From positions 1 through 39,437 of the forward strand of contig CAVVVS010000139.1 in the NCBI GenBank assembly GCA_963751355.1: a DNA stretch of 39,437 nt, read 5' to 3'. The position numbers and the translations under genes were made by a program. The notes beneath the pieces are model-generated. The model saw only the letters and a program-made list of their open reading frames with translations, was not told the origin of the DNA and ran no database searches. Positions 1-7,521 of this stretch are shown in pieces. Origin of the DNA: CAVVVS01 sp963751355 (GTDB taxonomy: Bacteria > Bacteroidota > Ignavibacteria > Ignavibacteriales > Ignavibacteriaceae). Within the stretch, counting starts at the first letter, position 1; the number at the start of each line of letters is the position of its first letter.

Positions 1-694
1 CACTCTTTAGCTTTCTGTTTTTCTTTCCATTGTTTTTATCTTCTTTTTTCTCTTCTGAGTTTTCGCCTATTTGACTGATAATCTTATTTAATTTTTCAAC
101 CTGTTCTTCTATTTCCTTCGATGTTATCTCCGTTTTATCACCCAATTCTTCCAGATCTTCTTCTCCGTATTTTTTCTCTTCTTCCTGATTTATCTTTTCG
201 ATTTCCTTCAGCAGTTCTTTTATTTTCTTTGTAGTCATTGCTTTATATCTCTGAGTGTTTTTTGACCATACATAACTATACCGGTTTGCATTTGCCTCTA
301 TCTTTGTCCCGTCTACAAAATAATCTTCCAGCTTTATATATTTATTGTCTGTCAAAAATATTATCATCGATGAAAATACCTTATCTATTACTCCCTTCAA
401 TCTTCCTGACCGGAAATTATTTATTGTCCTGAAATCTGGTCTCTGCATACCACTCAGCCACATAAAGTTTATGTCTTCTCTTAGTGCTTTTGATATTCGT
501 CTCGAACTGTATATCTTCATTACATATGCATATATCAATACCTTTAATAACATTAGAGGTGAATATGAGCTTCTACCTCCTCCTTTGTATGTGTTCATCA
601 ATGATTCTAGTTTCATTGTTTCTATTACTTTATTTACCGTTCTTACTACATGTTTCTCCGGTATCATCTCTTCTATCGATGGGGGAAGTAGCAT
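1..694 (-). CDS. IS1182-family transposase, N-terminal part (3' end off the window)
   Basis: Minus-strand reading from 694 gives a protein starting MLLPPSIEEMIPEKHVV, followed by SPLMLLKVLIYAYVMKIYSSR, then DFRTINNFR and the DDE-type signature YFVDGTKIEANANRYSYVW. This is the order seen in IS1182 transposases. After it comes a lysine- and glutamate-rich coiled-coil-like insert that runs to the window edge. The family usually has about 15 to 30 residues before MLLPP. Here the same frame stays open upstream to 784 (KPKFIEYKQHQG directly precedes M), but it has no ATG, GTG or TTG there. An ATG at 804 opens a 43-codon frame (673-804) offset by -1. The 5' end is therefore either frameshifted or starts at 694. 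I cannot decide which, so the copy may be inactive. Confidence 0.8.
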   Translation of the reverse strand, partial: MLLPPSIEEMIPEKHVVRTVNKVIETMKLESLMNTYKGGGRSSYSPLMLLKVLIYAYVMKIYSSRRISKALREDINFMWLSGMQRPDFRTINNFRSGRLKGVIDKVFSSMIIFLTDNKYIKLEDYFVDGTKIEANANRYSYVWSKNTQRYKAMTTKKIKELLKEIEKINQEEEKKYGEEDLEELGDKTEITSKEIEEQVEKLNKIISQIGENSEEKKEDKNNGKKNRKLKS

Positions 695-860
695 TCCCTG
701 GTGCTGTTTATATTCGATAAACTTTGGCTTACTTGATCTCTTTTTCCTTCTTTTTCTCTTTTGAGAATCCTTTGATATATTTTCTTAAATAGAGAATCAT
801 TCATTTTATTCGCTCTTATTTTTTGATTTATTCTCTACAATATCCAATTATCGTTCCTTA

Positions 861-877
861 CTTTTTGGACAGCCCCT
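861..877. repeat. Terminal inverted repeat of the IS1182-type element
   Basis: The plus strand reads CTTTTTGGACAGCCCCT; its complement begins AGGGGCTGTCC, the kind of end seen in IS1182 elements. It lies about 60 bases upstream of the possible ATG at 804. The partner repeat is beyond the left edge, so the inverted-repeat assignment rests on resemblance alone. Confidence 0.6.
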
Positions 878-929
878 GTTGCAAATATTTTACGGATAAT
901 TGATCAAGAGTGGAAGATTAAACAGTAAT

Positions 930-3485
930 TTAATCAAAGAAAATACCACTCAGAACAGCTTCCACTCCACGAACCTGGTTGACCCTGAATCTTACTGATT
1001 TATTATATTCAAAAACAATATATTTCCCGCCGGAATAGTTTTTCACCATTTTTACAGGGGCTACTAATTTCTTCGTTTGTAAATCAAACATTTCCACAGC
1101 TGTTCTCCTTCCTGCATTATCCCAATCCACAAAATATAGTGCAACTCTAAAAGTCTGCTGATGTTTAATAGTAATATCTATAGTCATTGTTTGATCACCG
1201 TTGACACCGTCATTGGTATGAAAACACCCTATATTTCTGGGAAAGTTGTTGTGAGCATCCGAAGCCGGTGCTCTTTTATCCGAAACCCCTGTAGCCCATA
1301 ACCGATTAATTTTCCTACCGTAACATACTGATGAAACATATGAAGGTAATCTTTTAAGGTCGAGTGTGGAACCTATATAACTGCAAAGAATAAATCCGGA
1401 TGAACCATAAACACCGCCCCAATTTCCCCTCGTCGTCGAGTCTTCTTTTATATTATTCACAGAATACTTCCAGGGTAGTTCTTTATATACCGGTGTTTTT
1501 CCCGAATACAAAACAGAAAAGTCATATCTTCCTGGTTTAACTCCTGTGAGATAGACAAAATCGTTGTCTTCATGAGCTGCCGAAATATCTTTCACTTTAA
1601 TATACTTATTATTTTCCCAGGCAAGTTGTCCGTTTATTTGTATACTTACTATTTTCTTTTTCACTTTGGGAATACCAACCTCACCCAAGGTTTCAATAGG
1701 TGTTATTATATTACATTGTCCATTCTTTACGTTAAAACTTGCATAAATATTTCCGTGCGGTGTCAAAACTTTTCCTTCAACGCTAGTTAAGGTTTCTCCC
1801 AAATGAGGGATAATAACATAAGTTGAAAATCCCGGGCTAGTAGGTTTAATCCCCAATATCTCTTCGGTCAACCATTTTGTCACCCCTGCGCTCCAAGGGT
1901 GGCAAAGGCTTGTAAATCCGCTCTGACCATCAATAGGTGCATCATTTTTATTAAGTATCTTGTTCCATGAAGGTCTATAAACTTCCAAAAATGTTGTACC
2001 TCCATATTTAATCTGCCCGCCCCATAAATCCTCAACACAGCTAAGTGCAGCGTCATACCTACCCATATCACTCATTGCCTGTATAATAAAATATTGGTTG
2101 AATGGAGAAAATGAAAGTCTATTAACTCGGTCGGAAAATTCTTTTGTATAAAATATTCTTTGTTCTTCTTTTGTAGTAACTCCCGCATTTATTGCATCGG
2201 CTGCTGCATGTAGACCAAAAGAATTATACCAATCATTGTTTTGTCGTAATTCTTTTATTTTGGTGTTGGCATATTTCTTATACTTTTCATACAGATCGAA
2301 TCGTCTGTATTCTTTCATGGTCTCTGAAAAATCTCGCCAAGCTCTTATTGACAGCATCTTATAAGCATTTTCCGGTTCACGCGAATTCGGATTTTCAAAC
2401 CCGGCACCCAATCTTTCATCCCATCCGTAAAAACCAATATTGGGATCGGTCCCGTAATTACGATAGGCGGCATCGAGTTTTGAACAAGCGTTGTCCAAAT
2501 ATTTATTAAGTATCGATTTGTCTCCCGTGTAGTTATAGTAATCAATAAGGCTCAGAACCCAATAAAGTGCATAGCTTGCAATTCCGTTATCCTGTAAAGC
2601 AGTATTTTCAATATTAGTTTTTACAAAACCATAATTACCGAAAGCCACCATCGATGCAGCCTGAGCAGGGTGAGCATCTCCTGTCCAGGAAAAACGGTCG
2701 CTTCGATCCATAAGAATAGCTCCAAAATAATCTTTTAACAGATTTAACTTAACAGTATAAGCACCCGTGTACCAAATTCTCGTCAGTAAAGAATCGCTGC
2801 ATGAAAAACTACCGTTATAATTTGTCGGCTTAATTTGGCAAACTAATCTAAGGTCTGAAATATGCCAAGGTTTTGAAAAATTATTAACATGAATCCAGCC
2901 GAAACGCACACCTTCGTACAACTCTTTGTTTAATTCCAATCGATAAGTGATACCGTATTTTGTAGGGATTTTTGTTTTAACCGGATTTGTTGCTTCTTTA
3001 CAAATAATGGCGGGTTCATTATACTCACTGATGCTCATTGTAACTGACTCTGAGTCGATGAGATCCGGAGAATCGAATTCTAGCCAGGCAGCATTCTCAC
3101 AGCCAAAGTCAAACGTAATAGAACCTGTTCCCGTCACACTTACGTCCGGTTTGTTACCTATTAAAGAATTAAGATTTGAAAACGAAGATGAATTATCCGA
3201 AGTAACTTTAATAGGTTTGAGTATGTAAATTTGTAAACCATCTTTAGCTTGAGGATTAACCCAACGATACGATACCAATGGATCCGGCGATCCCGCTACC
3301 GTTTTATCTGAATAGCTGCCGAAATTAACATAAGGGTACGGTTCATTAATCGGTGATTGTTCACTAATATTAATATTTTGACAATATATTTGTGATATTG
3401 TTGATTCAGCGATTAATATAATTAAAGTTATTTTTAAAAGTTTCCTTAACAGTATTAATACTTGTCTTAAAACATTTTTTATCAT
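930..3485 (-). CDS. Secreted GH78-like alpha-L-rhamnosidase with extra C-terminal module
   Basis: The 851-residue product has an N-terminal hydrophobic stretch (about 17-31) consistent with export. The middle resembles the (alpha/alpha)6 barrel of GH78 rhamnosidases: DRSDRFSWTGDA at 260-271 matches the family's DER-x-GWTGDA region, GGTTFLEV lies at 495-502, and HPWSAG followed by GIKPTSPGF and IIPHLG lies at 529-563. Where classical GH78 enzymes have the general-acid Glu of DER, this protein has Asp (D263), so it may belong to a divergent branch. Residues about 650-851 form a separate module (GNWGGVYGSSGF, FRVALYFVDWD, VRGVEAVLSGIFFD) probably used for carbohydrate binding. The ATG is preceded by AAAGGA eight bases upstream. 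It is the last gene of the minus-strand locus. The family is fairly secure, the sugar released is not. Confidence 0.78.
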   Translation of the reverse strand: MIKNVLRQVLILLRKLLKITLIILIAESTISQIYCQNINISEQSPINEPYPYVNFGSYSDKTVAGSPDPLVSYRWVNPQAKDGLQIYILKPIKVTSDNSSSFSNLNSLIGNKPDVSVTGTGSITFDFGCENAAWLEFDSPDLIDSESVTMSISEYNEPAIICKEATNPVKTKIPTKYGITYRLELNKELYEGVRFGWIHVNNFSKPWHISDLRLVCQIKPTNYNGSFSCSDSLLTRIWYTGAYTVKLNLLKDYFGAILMDRSDRFSWTGDAHPAQAASMVAFGNYGFVKTNIENTALQDNGIASYALYWVLSLIDYYNYTGDKSILNKYLDNACSKLDAAYRNYGTDPNIGFYGWDERLGAGFENPNSREPENAYKMLSIRAWRDFSETMKEYRRFDLYEKYKKYANTKIKELRQNNDWYNSFGLHAAADAINAGVTTKEEQRIFYTKEFSDRVNRLSFSPFNQYFIIQAMSDMGRYDAALSCVEDLWGGQIKYGGTTFLEVYRPSWNKILNKNDAPIDGQSGFTSLCHPWSAGVTKWLTEEILGIKPTSPGFSTYVIIPHLGETLTSVEGKVLTPHGNIYASFNVKNGQCNIITPIETLGEVGIPKVKKKIVSIQINGQLAWENNKYIKVKDISAAHEDNDFVYLTGVKPGRYDFSVLYSGKTPVYKELPWKYSVNNIKEDSTTRGNWGGVYGSSGFILCSYIGSTLDLKRLPSYVSSVCYGRKINRLWATGVSDKRAPASDAHNNFPRNIGCFHTNDGVNGDQTMTIDITIKHQQTFRVALYFVDWDNAGRRTAVEMFDLQTKKLVAPVKMVKNYSGGKYIVFEYNKSVRFRVNQVRGVEAVLSGIFFD

Positions 3486-3618
3486 TATATAATTCCTTTA
3501 AAAAATACTCTAATTTATTTAATTACTTGGAGACAGTTGAAACGGAAATCTATTTTAACATTTCATACGTTCTGCTATTTTTTTTGTATTCCTTTGGGAT
3601 AATATCCTAACTTTTCAC

Positions 3619-4641
3619 CTACTTATAATCTCTGGCTGTTTTGATAAAGGTTTTTAAGTTTTCTTCAGGAGTGAATGATGGCAATGCACATCCTGAATTT
3701 AGTATAAACCTATTTGTTTTCGAAAAAACCTTCAATAATTCGAGAGTTTTTTCCCGAACTAGTTCCGGTGTGCCAAGAGCTAAAACTCCGCTTGGATCAA
3801 CGTTTCCAACAAAAGTAACTTTGTCGTGTAAGACATCAAAAGCAGTGTGAAGATTAGTTTTATAATCCAATTCAAAAGAATCAGCCCCTGTCAATAGCAT
3901 TCTGTCCAATATTAAACTTGTGTCACCGCAAATATGTAAAGTATAAGGAAGTCCTAATCGATGCACATGCTCAACAACCTTTTTCTCATATGGCAGCGCA
4001 TATTCCTCATATAAATCAGGTGAAATTAAATCAGGTCCGGCCGGACTATCGCCGTTAGAAATTATGTGTGTCCCGGCTTCTGCCATAAGATCGATGAATT
4101 GAATTGTTGCCTCAGTACAATATGCCAAAAGCTCGTGAAGATTTTCAGGTTCAGAACTATAAAAATCAATCATCCAATTTTCCATTCCTCTCATCATACT
4201 AGCTAATGAAAATGGCGCTTGGTCACAATTTCCTCTGACGGCTACTTCATTTCCAAAATAGTCTATCAAAATTCTTACCGATTCCAACCAGTTCTGAATA
4301 TATGTATAGTTTCCAACATCAACCGGTTTTAATGATTTTAACAAATCATATGAATCAAGTATGCTGGATGAAACTCGTGCAGGTTCCCGTTCTGGAAAGT
4401 CAACTATTACCCCCAAACTTCCTGCAAGTGTAACAGTATCCAGGTCAACTAATATTCCATCTGTTTGATACTTTTCAACAGAATGAATAAATGCTTTAGC
4501 AATTAATTTTGGATCTTCCCTAAATTGACTCATTGTAATTCCAATTTCTTCCGCTGCTACCATGAAGTTGTGCAGCATTATCGGAATTTTGTCTGTCGGC
4601 TCGCCATTTAAAGCAGCCATTATTCGTTCGTAACCATTCAT
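3619..4641 (-). CDS. Uroporphyrinogen-decarboxylase-fold protein, MtaA-like methyltransferase candidate
   Basis: The 340-residue protein matches the URO-D superfamily along its whole length. It has the pattern of corrinoid-dependent methyltransferases such as MtaA, MtbA and CmuA rather than of HemE: H236-x-C238 within TLHICGDTS, then GNVDPSGVLALGTPE, then C318 within NSGCALP. H-x-C plus a distal Cys is the zinc site that activates the thiol acceptor in those enzymes. The start codon overlaps the stop of the epimerase gene by four bases (ATGA), with GGGAAGG five bases upstream, so the two are probably translationally coupled. No corrinoid protein is visible nearby. A role in removing methyl groups from O-methylated sugars is inference. 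The fold assignment is firm; the substrate is unknown. Confidence 0.8.
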   Translation of the reverse strand: MNGYERIMAALNGEPTDKIPIMLHNFMVAAEEIGITMSQFREDPKLIAKAFIHSVEKYQTDGILVDLDTVTLAGSLGVIVDFPEREPARVSSSILDSYDLLKSLKPVDVGNYTYIQNWLESVRILIDYFGNEVAVRGNCDQAPFSLASMMRGMENWMIDFYSSEPENLHELLAYCTEATIQFIDLMAEAGTHIISNGDSPAGPDLISPDLYEEYALPYEKKVVEHVHRLGLPYTLHICGDTSLILDRMLLTGADSFELDYKTNLHTAFDVLHDKVTFVGNVDPSGVLALGTPELVREKTLELLKVFSKTNRFILNSGCALPSFTPEENLKTFIKTARDYK

Positions 4642-5942
4642 ATTGACCTTCCCTGTAGACGATTTAAACGTTGTATCATTTCCATCATAGCTCTACCATT
4701 GTGATAAGGACATTTCCACGGATCAATTTTCCAATCATTTCGGTAATAGGGAGATGGGTCGTTTTCGGATTCTATTAAAAACGGTTTTCCCATTCTATTG
4801 AGTTTGGTAAACCATTCTCCAAATTCGTGATCAATAAGAAACGTGTTTATGAAATTCCAGGATTTCTTTACAGTTTCCCAATATTTAATTTCACCGGTTA
4901 ATCCAAACGCATTCATGAATCCTACCAACGTTTCAGCCTGCAACCACCAGTGTTTATTAGTTCGTATATGACTACCGAACCTGTATGATTCCAAAAACAA
5001 TCCACCGTCCTTATCAACAGCTTCACGTTCTATTACATCTACAATTTTTAATACAATTGGTTTTATCATACTTAAGATTTTTGAATCACCAAGAATTTCA
5101 GCGGCTTCCCACAAAAGCCACGAACCTTCAATGTCATGTCCAAAAGAGGAAATACCTTTTGTTGCCTCCGCCTCATTGAACCAAATATCATAAAAAATTC
5201 CAAAATGACTGGAAGGTCTAATTATTTTTTCTAAAAACAACTTGATTAATTCAGTTAATCGAACTCTCACTATTTCGTCTTTCCAAACTTTGAACAGACC
5301 GGCATAAGCTTCTAAAACATGTAAATGAGTATTCATTGATTTAGGCTCATCATTGTCTGTCATTCTATTATTGTCGTAAATTTTCCAATCCCTGGTAAAC
5401 GATTCAATATATCCGACGTTCTCAACATCTTTTGCTTTACTTTCTAGTAAACTGAATAGATTTTTAATTTTATCCATCACTGACGGCGAAGGATTGTACT
5501 CATAATATTTACAAAGAGAATACAGAACAAACGTTTGAGCATAGGTATGTTTAATATCGTTGGCAACAATATCGGCCGAGGATAGTTCCATGAAATATCC
5601 GCCGAATTCTTTGTCTTCAAAGTCATTCGTTACAACAGAGTATGCTTTTTCAGCAACAGCAGCATACTTATCATTGTTAAACATTTTTGCAGCCGCAGCA
5701 AATGTCCAGAGTATCCTTGCATTTAAAATGACAGATTTATTTACTCCAAGCACTGGCTTACCCTTTAAATCGACTGCGCCATAAAATCCATGCCCCTTTC
5801 TCTCAACGCTGTATTTAATCCAGTAATATAAAATGTCATCGTGAAGCTCCTTATAAAATAGCTCTTCATATTCCTTAAATTCTTTTCTTAGCGTTTTGTT
5901 GAGGCTTAGTGGAATGGTTTGTTTTTTAATATATGTTGTCAT
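4638..5942 (-). CDS. AGE family sugar 2-epimerase (cellobiose 2-epimerase-like)
   Basis: The 434-residue cytoplasmic protein has the (alpha/alpha)6-barrel landmarks of N-acylglucosamine 2-epimerase and cellobiose 2-epimerase: NTHLHVLEAY at 204-213, GHDIEGSWLLWEA at 268-280, NKHWW at 329-333, HEFGEWF at 372-378 and WKCPYHNGRA at 409-418. These contain the conserved catalytic and substrate-contacting histidines. Such enzymes invert C2 of a reducing sugar or interconvert mannose and fructose. A TTG two codons upstream (5948) is an alternative start, but ATG at 5942 is preferred; no clear Shine-Dalgarno is seen for either. It overlaps the MtaA-like gene by four bases and follows a sugar transporter, which fits intracellular processing of imported sugar. 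The exact sugar cannot be told from sequence. Confidence 0.85.
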   Translation of the reverse strand: MTTYIKKQTIPLSLNKTLRKEFKEYEELFYKELHDDILYYWIKYSVERKGHGFYGAVDLKGKPVLGVNKSVILNARILWTFAAAAKMFNNDKYAAVAEKAYSVVTNDFEDKEFGGYFMELSSADIVANDIKHTYAQTFVLYSLCKYYEYNPSPSVMDKIKNLFSLLESKAKDVENVGYIESFTRDWKIYDNNRMTDNDEPKSMNTHLHVLEAYAGLFKVWKDEIVRVRLTELIKLFLEKIIRPSSHFGIFYDIWFNEAEATKGISSFGHDIEGSWLLWEAAEILGDSKILSMIKPIVLKIVDVIEREAVDKDGGLFLESYRFGSHIRTNKHWWLQAETLVGFMNAFGLTGEIKYWETVKKSWNFINTFLIDHEFGEWFTKLNRMGKPFLIESENDPSPYYRNDWKIDPWKCPYHNGRAMMEMIQRLNRLQGRSI

Positions 5943-6089
5943 AATCAATGTTTTTTGTATGTTCTAAAAATCATTAGGAAAAATTAATTTATGGTTAATT
6001 GTGTTATAGAGTTTGTAAAAATGAGTTCGATAAGCAATTATTATTGTGAAATAATCAGTTAGATAAAAGTACTTCCTCTATTTTTTGAT

Positions 6090-7457
6090 CTAAGCTTTCT
6101 TGACAAAAATTTTCTCAATTTCCTCAAGTGAATAACCTTTCGTTTCAGGAATCCATTTAGCTATAAAAACAAAGTTAACTAGAGCCATAAAACCAAAGAC
6201 CCAAAAAGTACCGTATTCGTGCAAATTTTTCATTAAGATAGGAAAAACCTGGTTCCCTAAAAACGCAAAAACCCATAATGAAGAAGTAGCAATAGACATT
6301 GCCCGGCCGCGGACTTTATTCGGAAATATTTCCGAGATTACAACCCATACATTTGCACCGTTGCCTATTGCATGAGCTCCTACAAAAACCATTACACCGG
6401 CTAGAACACCAACCGGAAAACCTCCGATAAAATATGCCAGGCCAATAAAAGCTAAAGAAATAAATTGAACCCCCGTACCGACCATGAGCAGAATTCGTCG
6501 ACCGGCTTTATCTACTAACCATAATGCAATTATCGTCGCAATTAAATTTATTACACTTACCAAAACCGACTGAAAGAAAGCATCTGTGGTTTGTGAGCCG
6601 GCCGATTTGAATATTTCGGGCAAAAAGGAAAAAATCGGTGTAACTCCGCTTGCCTGACTAAGCGCAGCCAACAACACGCCAAGAATCAGAGCTTTTAGAA
6701 AACCGGAACTGAAAAGTTCCGAGAAACGTCCGTCTTCTTCAATAAGTGCAACTTGAATCGAATTTGCTTCCGACTTTCCTACTTTCTCTCCGTTAATCTT
6801 GATCAAAACCGCTATAGCTTTTTCAATATAACCCGCTTTCATTAACCAGCGCGGACTTTCTAATGCAGGGATAATGGCGATACCGAAAATTACAGCTGGT
6901 ACTAATCCTGCAAGAAACATCCACCGCCAACCCCAAGCCATATTCCATATTTCCGATCCTCCTCGTTGAATGAACATATTAACTATCACGGCAGCCAAAA
7001 TACCCAGCACTACGCCCATTTGATAAAGTAAGACTAGACGCCCTCGAACATGCGTAGGTGCAATTTCGGCTATATACATTGGAGAAAGTATGGATGCAGC
7101 CCCAATACCGATCCCTCCAATTATTCGCCAGATTACAAATTGAGTAAGACTACCGGAAAAAAATGCACCGACTGAAGAAATTGCGAAACAAAAGGCACAT
7201 ATTAAAAGACTCTTACGCAGTCCAATTCTATCGGCGAGAATACCAGCAGTAGCCGATCCTACAAAACAGCCGACAAGAGCACATGCGGCTGCCCAGCCGA
7301 TCTCCACTGTTCCAAGATGAAAATTAGTGGAAAGATATCCAATAGCACCGCTGATAACAATATTATCATATCCAAAAAGAAATCCACCTAAAGTAGAAAC
7401 AAAAGTAGCAACAACCAGATACCAAATACTCCTAGAGGAAGCTTCATGGTTTAACAT
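6090..7457 (-). CDS. Sugar porter MFS transporter
   Basis: The 455-residue protein has about twelve hydrophobic segments and the signatures of the sugar porter branch of the major facilitator superfamily: GGFLFGYDNIVISGA in helix 1, DRIGLRKS in the loop 2-3, PMYIAEIAPTHVRGR in the middle of the N-half, LESPRWLMKAG at the central loop, DKAGRR in the loop 8-9, SEIFPNKVRGRA and the C-terminal PETKGYSLEEIE. It would carry a mono- or disaccharide across the inner membrane, probably with protons. The gene lies between the epimerase and the GH38 gene on the same strand, with gaps of 147 and 64 bases. It is the only inner-membrane carrier in the window, so it is the likely importer of sugars released in the periplasm. 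Substrate not deducible. Confidence 0.92.
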   Translation of the reverse strand: MLNHEASSRSIWYLVVATFVSTLGGFLFGYDNIVISGAIGYLSTNFHLGTVEIGWAAACALVGCFVGSATAGILADRIGLRKSLLICAFCFAISSVGAFFSGSLTQFVIWRIIGGIGIGAASILSPMYIAEIAPTHVRGRLVLLYQMGVVLGILAAVIVNMFIQRGGSEIWNMAWGWRWMFLAGLVPAVIFGIAIIPALESPRWLMKAGYIEKAIAVLIKINGEKVGKSEANSIQVALIEEDGRFSELFSSGFLKALILGVLLAALSQASGVTPIFSFLPEIFKSAGSQTTDAFFQSVLVSVINLIATIIALWLVDKAGRRILLMVGTGVQFISLAFIGLAYFIGGFPVGVLAGVMVFVGAHAIGNGANVWVVISEIFPNKVRGRAMSIATSSLWVFAFLGNQVFPILMKNLHEYGTFWVFGFMALVNFVFIAKWIPETKGYSLEEIEKIFVKKA

Positions 7458-7521
7458 GATCGATTCTCAATTTTTTAACAGTTATTGTTTATAATATTTG
7501 AAGTGGCTTTAATTAGGTTGA

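Larger units (their letters stand above)
1..877 (-). mobile_element. IS1182-type insertion sequence, one end only
   Basis: The element runs off the left edge of the window. Its visible part is a transposase gene on the minus strand and a terminal sequence at about 861-877 that reads AGGGGCTGTCCAAAAAG on the minus strand, similar to the ends of IS1182 elements. The insertion lies just downstream of the GH78-like gene whose stop codon is at 930, so it did not break that gene. Because the other end is outside the window, the target duplication cannot be checked. The family is assigned from the transposase sequence; the exact outer base is uncertain by a few positions. Confidence 0.75.

Noticed and set aside
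345..764. Plus-strand open frame of 139 residues inside the IS element
   Set aside because: It is the antisense shadow of the transposase gene, which has clear family motifs.
3713..3730. TTTTCGAAAA inside the MtaA-like gene, resembling the LacI operator core
   Set aside because: It lacks the CTTAA/TTAAG arms and lies within coding sequence; a chance match is more likely.
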